Shown here: positions 59,797 to 64,000 of the stretch, piece after piece
Layout of the letters: each line of letters begins with the position of its first letter
Position numbering within the stretch: the stretch's first letter is position 1
Translations under genes and position numbers: made by a program
Assembly: GCA_044598425.1 (NCBI GenBank)
Contig: CP172536.1
Coordinates: forward strand, 1,302,001-1,366,000
From: JAEVLT01 sp044598425
GTDB lineage: Bacteria; Bacillota; Bacilli; Bacillales; Cytobacillaceae
Reading direction: 5' to 3'
Length of the DNA: 64,000 nt
The notes under the pieces: model-generated
Told to the model about the DNA's origin: nothing
Database searches by the model: none
The model's input: only the letters and a program-made list of their open reading frames with translations

Positions 59797-62700
59797 ATGA
59801 ACGATGATGCCTCACAGAAAAGAGAGCAGTTCCGAATTTTGCTCCAACATATAAAGCTAACAGAAGATGCGTTTGTCCATTATTTTCAAAATGCCGAAAT
59901 GGAAAATGTGTTAGTGGGAAAAAAAGAAGCGAAATGGCATTTTCGATTTACATTTGAGAAAATCTTGCCATATCAAGTTTATGTGCGTTTTATCTCACAG
60001 CTCGAAAAAACCTTTTCGTATATTGCCGCGATTACCTATAATATTCGGGTTTCAGATCAGACGATAACCCCGGAGATTGTTCTAGAGTACTGGAATAGCT
60101 GCATACAGCAAATTGACGGCATTGCACCGCCTCTTTTAAAACTGTTAAATGAACAGCTGCCAGCAGTCAATGGCAACAAACTGTTAATTCGCGTCCGCAA
60201 TGATGCCGAAGGATTGGCACTTAAGCGAAAATACGGAAGTGTGATTGCCGATATTTATCACACGTTTGGTTTTCCGCCATTATCCATTGATACAGAAATC
60301 AAAACAGATGAAAAAAATGAAGAGTATGAACAATTTTTGCAAGCAAAGCTGAAGGAAGACCAAGAACGCGGATTTATGGCGATGGTCGAAATGCAGAAGA
60401 AAGAAGCGGAAAAAGAGAACTCGGCTGAAGCCGCTGAAGGCCCGCTTACCATTGGCCTTTCGATTAAAGATGATACAGAAATCCGCAGTTTGATCGATAT
60501 CATTGATGAAGAAAGAAGAATTACAATCCAGGGTTATATTTTTGACGTAGACATTAAAGAGCTCCGAAGCGGTCGCAGCTTGCTGACGTTTAAAATGACC
60601 GATTATACAAGCTCAATTATCGTAAAAATGTTTTCTCGTGATAAAGAGGATGCGGCCCTGTTCCAGCGAGTGAAAAAAGGAATGTGGGTGAAAGCAAGAG
60701 GAAGCATCCAAAATGACACATTTGTCAGGGATTTAATCATGATCGGCAACGATGTCAATGAGGTAAGACCGGTTGAACGAAAAGATACAGCACCGGAAAA
60801 TGAAAAACGGGTCGAGCTCCATCTTCATACACCAATGAGCCAAATGGACGCTGTAACTCCAGTTAAGCAATTGGTTGCCCAAGCCAAAAAATGGGGTCAC
60901 AAGGCAATTGCGATTACCGACCATGCTGGTGCCCAATCGTTTCCTGAAGCGTTTAGTGAAGGGAAAAAGAACGATATCAAAATTCTCTATGGGGTTGAAG
61001 CAAACCTTGTTGATGATGGTGTGCCGATCGCATATAACGAAGCACATCGCTTGCTTGCTGATGATACGTATGTCGTTTTTGACGTTGAAACAACAGGGCT
61101 TTCGGCTGTTTATAATACGATTATTGAACTTGCGGCAGTTAAGGTTCGCAACGGCGAAATCATTGATCGCTTTGAATCGTTTGCCAACCCGCACCACCGG
61201 CTATCGGCAACGACCATTAACTTAACCGGAATTACGGATGATATGGTGCAAACAGCTCCGGAAGTTGCAGAGGTACTTGAGCTTTTTTTTAAATGGTCTG
61301 CCGATGCGGTACTCGTTGCCCATAACGCATCGTTTGATATGGGTTTCTTAAATGTCGGCTACCAAAAAATAGGCTTGGGAAAAGCTAAAAACCCTGTGAT
61401 TGACACCCTCGAACTTGGCCGTTTTCTTTATCCGGAAATGAAGAACCACCGCTTAAATACGCTGGCGAAAAAATTTGATATTGAACTAACCCAGCATCAC
61501 CGGGCAATTTATGATGCCGAAGCGACTGGTTATTTGCTTATAAAAATGCTAAAAGATGCCGAGGAAAAGGGGATTCGTTACCACGACGAATTAAACAACA
61601 ACACTGGGCAGGGAACGGCTTACCAGCGGGCAAGACCATACCATTGTACGTTGCTTGCTCAGAATGAAATCGGTCTTAAAAATTTGTTTAAACTGATCTC
61701 CATTGCCCATATTGAATATTTTTACCGTGTGCCCCGAATTCCTCGATCGGTGCTGCAAAAATACCGAGAAGGAATAATTGTTGGTTCAGGATGTGACAAA
61801 GGGGAAGTTTTCGAAGGGATGATGCAAAAATCACCAGAAGAAGTGGAAACCTTTGCCCAATTTTATGATTATCTCGAAGTGATGCCTAAGCCTGTTTACG
61901 CTCCATTGATTGAAATGGAACTGATTCGCGATGAAAAAGCGCTGGAAGAAATCATCGGCAATATTGTGAAACTTGGTGATAAATTAGGCATCCCTGTTGT
62001 GGCGACCGGAAACGTCCACTATTTAAATGAAAATGATAAAATTTATCGAAAAATTCTTGTTCATTCGCAAGGAGGAGCCAATCCGCTGAACCGCCATCAG
62101 CTGCCGGATGTTCATTTTCGTTCGACAAATGAAATGCTCGATGAATTTAAATTTTTAGGCGCTGAAAAGGCAAAAGAAATTGTTGTGACGAACACGAATA
62201 AAATCGCGGATATGATTGATTTTATTAAGCCAATTAAAGATGATTTGTATACACCGAGAATCGAGGGCGCCGAAGACGAAATGCGGCAAATGAGCTATGC
62301 AATGGCACACAAAATATATGGCGATCAACTCCCGGAAATCGTCGAAGCCCGCCTTGAAAAAGAATTAAAGAGCATTATCGGCCACGGATTTGCTGTTATA
62401 TACTTGATCGCTCATAAATTGGTTAAGAAGTCACTTGATGATGGCTATCTTGTCGGGTCCCGCGGATCGGTTGGTTCCTCGCTGGTTGCAACGATGACGG
62501 AAATAACCGAGGTGAATCCGCTGCCGCCGCACTATGTCTGTCCAACCTGCAAGCATTCAGAATTTTTTAATGATGGCTCTGTTGGATCCGGCTTTGACCT
62601 TCCAGATAAAAACTGCCCAGTGTGCGGCGAAAAATATCGCAAAGATGGGCATGATATTCCGTTTGAAACGTTCCTTGGCTTCAAGGGGGATAAAGTACCT

Positions 62701-64000
62701 GATATTGATTTGAATTTTTCAGGGGAATACCAGCCGAGGGCACATAATTACACGAAAGTATTGTTCGGAGAGGAATATGTTTACCGAGCTGGAACAATTG
62801 GTACTGTTGCCGACAAGACAGCTTATGGTTACGTAAAAGCGTATCAGCAGGATCACAATCTGCATTTGCGCGGCGCGGAGATTGACCGGCTTGCTTCAGG
62901 CTGTACGGGGGTAAAAAGGACAACAGGACAGCATCCCGGCGGAATTATTGTTGTTCCTGACTATATGGATATTTATGATTTTTCACCGATCCAGTTTCCG
63001 GCAGATGACCGAAACTCCGAATGGCGAACGACACATTTTGACTTCCATTCGATTCACGACAATGTCTTAAAGCTTGATATTCTCGGACACGACGACCCGA
63101 CTGTGATTCGGATGCTTCAGGATTTAAGCGGGATTGACCCGAAAACGATCCCGACAGATGATCCCGAAGTAATGAAAATTTTTAGCGGCACGGAAACACT
63201 TGGGGTAACCGAAGAGCAAATTATGTGTAAGACGGGAACGCTTGGGATTCCGGAATTTGGAACCCGTTTTGTTCGGCAAATGCTAGAAGATACGAAGCCG
63301 ACTACTTTTTCGGAATTGGTTCAGATTTCAGGTCTTTCCCACGGGACAGACGTATGGCTAGGCAATGCACAGGAATTAATCCAGGATAAAACATGTACAT
63401 TAAGCGAAGTGATCGGCTGCCGTGACGATATTATGGTTTATTTAATTTATCAAGGACTTGAACCATCGTTTGCTTTTAAAATTATGGAATCGGTTCGTAA
63501 AGGTAAAGGCTTAACAGAAGAAATGGAAGCAGAAATGCGCAAAAATGAAGTACCGGAATGGTACATCGACTCATGCAAAAAGATAAAATATATGTTTCCG
63601 AAGGCGCACGCGGCAGCTTATGTGTTAATGGCTGTCAGAATTGCTTATTTTAAGGTGCATCATCCGCTGCTTTATTATGCAGCCTATTTTACTGTTCGTG
63701 CAGAAGATTTTGATGTTGAAGCAATGGCAAACGGGTCTGTTGCGATTCGTGCCAAGATAGAAGAAATCAATGCAAAGGGACTGGATGCATCCAATAAAGA
63801 AAAGAGTTTATTAACCGTCCTGGAACTTGCACTTGAAATGACAGAGCGGGGATATTCGTTCCAAAAAATAAATTTGTATAAATCGGCTGCTTCTGAATTT
63901 ATCATTGATGGGAACACACTAATTCCTCCGTTTAACGCGATTCCTGGGCTTGGAACAAATGCTGCAATTAATATCGTGAATGCCCGTAAAAACGGAGAGT
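59797..64000 (+). CDS. polC: DNA polymerase III PolC-type alpha subunit (truncated by window end)
   Basis: The replicative polymerase of low-G+C Gram-positives. 1401 codons are in the window with no stop; about 40 more are expected. Order: N-terminal domain, OB fold (about residues 240-320), PHP domain (His342/His344 in ELHLHTPMSQMD), a DEDD proofreading exonuclease inserted in PHP (Asp429/Glu431 in VVFDVETTG), zinc-binding CPTC...CPVC, and the polymerase with Asp969/Asp971 in PDIDLNFSGEYQ. The SD GGGAGGAGAAAG precedes the ATG. Confidence 0.98.
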   Translation, partial: MNDDASQKREQFRILLQHIKLTEDAFVHYFQNAEMENVLVGKKEAKWHFRFTFEKILPYQVYVRFISQLEKTFSYIAAITYNIRVSDQTITPEIVLEYWNSCIQQIDGIAPPLLKLLNEQLPAVNGNKLLIRVRNDAEGLALKRKYGSVIADIYHTFGFPPLSIDTEIKTDEKNEEYEQFLQAKLKEDQERGFMAMVEMQKKEAEKENSAEAAEGPLTIGLSIKDDTEIRSLIDIIDEERRITIQGYIFDVDIKELRSGRSLLTFKMTDYTSSIIVKMFSRDKEDAALFQRVKKGMWVKARGSIQNDTFVRDLIMIGNDVNEVRPVERKDTAPENEKRVELHLHTPMSQMDAVTPVKQLVAQAKKWGHKAIAITDHAGAQSFPEAFSEGKKNDIKILYGVEANLVDDGVPIAYNEAHRLLADDTYVVFDVETTGLSAVYNTIIELAAVKVRNGEIIDRFESFANPHHRLSATTINLTGITDDMVQTAPEVAEVLELFFKWSADAVLVAHNASFDMGFLNVGYQKIGLGKAKNPVIDTLELGRFLYPEMKNHRLNTLAKKFDIELTQHHRAIYDAEATGYLLIKMLKDAEEKGIRYHDELNNNTGQGTAYQRARPYHCTLLAQNEIGLKNLFKLISIAHIEYFYRVPRIPRSVLQKYREGIIVGSGCDKGEVFEGMMQKSPEEVETFAQFYDYLEVMPKPVYAPLIEMELIRDEKALEEIIGNIVKLGDKLGIPVVATGNVHYLNENDKIYRKILVHSQGGANPLNRHQLPDVHFRSTNEMLDEFKFLGAEKAKEIVVTNTNKIADMIDFIKPIKDDLYTPRIEGAEDEMRQMSYAMAHKIYGDQLPEIVEARLEKELKSIIGHGFAVIYLIAHKLVKKSLDDGYLVGSRGSVGSSLVATMTEITEVNPLPPHYVCPTCKHSEFFNDGSVGSGFDLPDKNCPVCGEKYRKDGHDIPFETFLGFKGDKVPDIDLNFSGEYQPRAHNYTKVLFGEEYVYRAGTIGTVADKTAYGYVKAYQQDHNLHLRGAEIDRLASGCTGVKRTTGQHPGGIIVVPDYMDIYDFSPIQFPADDRNSEWRTTHFDFHSIHDNVLKLDILGHDDPTVIRMLQDLSGIDPKTIPTDDPEVMKIFSGTETLGVTEEQIMCKTGTLGIPEFGTRFVRQMLEDTKPTTFSELVQISGLSHGTDVWLGNAQELIQDKTCTLSEVIGCRDDIMVYLIYQGLEPSFAFKIMESVRKGKGLTEEMEAEMRKNEVPEWYIDSCKKIKYMFPKAHAAAYVLMAVRIAYFKVHHPLLYYAAYFTVRAEDFDVEAMANGSVAIRAKIEEINAKGLDASNKEKSLLTVLELALEMTERGYSFQKINLYKSAASEFIIDGNTLIPPFNAIPGLGTNAAINIVNARKNGE

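Noticed and set aside
60247..60254. Second GCCGATAT, inside polC
   Set aside because: No TAAA lies at the right distance upstream; it is coding sequence.
60733..61197. Open frame of 154 codons on the - strand opposite polC
   Set aside because: It is antisense to the PHP and exonuclease motifs of polC.

Overview
The window is one continuous stretch of core chromosome from a motile, endospore-forming-type Firmicute of the family Bacillaceae (Bacillus in the broad sense). Gene order follows the Bacillus subtilis smc-to-polC region almost exactly, nearly every gene lies on the + strand, and Gram-positive marker genes are present (polC-type replicase, codY, ylxM, fliY/cheC/cheD chemotaxis, rasP, uppS). 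I cannot name the species from sequence alone. I see no tRNA or rRNA gene, insertion sequence, prophage, CRISPR array or other mobile element.

Layout. 1-8937: chromosome condensation, protein targeting and ribosome or translation housekeeping (smc end, ftsY, ylxM-ffh, rpsP-khpA, ylqD, rimM-trmD-rplS, lepB, rbgA, rnhB). 8954-10569: ylqG-ylqH, which look like a second FliK/FlhB-C pair. 10727-12847: succinyl-CoA synthetase sucCD. 12934-20800: DNA and RNA maintenance plus proteolysis (dprA, topA, trmFO, xerC, hslVU). 20929-21708: the global regulator codY, closed by a strong terminator. 22023-50147: an uninterrupted fla/che operon of 33 genes coding for the basal body, rod, hook, C-ring, flagellar type III export gate, chemotaxis core, sigma-D and SwrB. 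50298-53433: rpsB, tsf, pyrH, frr. 53697-57828: envelope precursors and intramembrane proteolysis (uppS, cdsA, dxr, rasP). 57961-59664: proS. 59797-64000: polC, cut by the window end about 40 codons short.

How the genes work together. FtsY, Ffh (with YlxM) and FlhF are three related SRP-type GTPases; the first two deliver membrane proteins and the third, with FlhG, places flagella. FliO/P/Q/R/FlhA/FlhB form the export gate, FliH/I/J its ATPase, and FliK its hook-length ruler acting on FlhB. CheA/W/Y/B/C/D and FliY form the Bacillus-style chemotaxis circuit, which uses CheC/FliY phosphatases and CheD instead of CheZ. SigD near the operon end switches on late flagellar genes. CodY, encoded just upstream, is a known repressor of this operon in B. 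subtilis.

I found no convincing undescribed system. The best leads are small: the ylqG-ylqH pair, with YlqH matching FlhB exactly from its autocleavage site onward; an 8-bp hairpin sitting between the Shine-Dalgarno and start codon of flbD/swrD; a TTG-initiated 12-codon upstream reading frame overlapping the uppS start; paired hairpins ahead of flgE; and an unassigned Gln/Lys/Asp-rich small protein between sigD and swrB.
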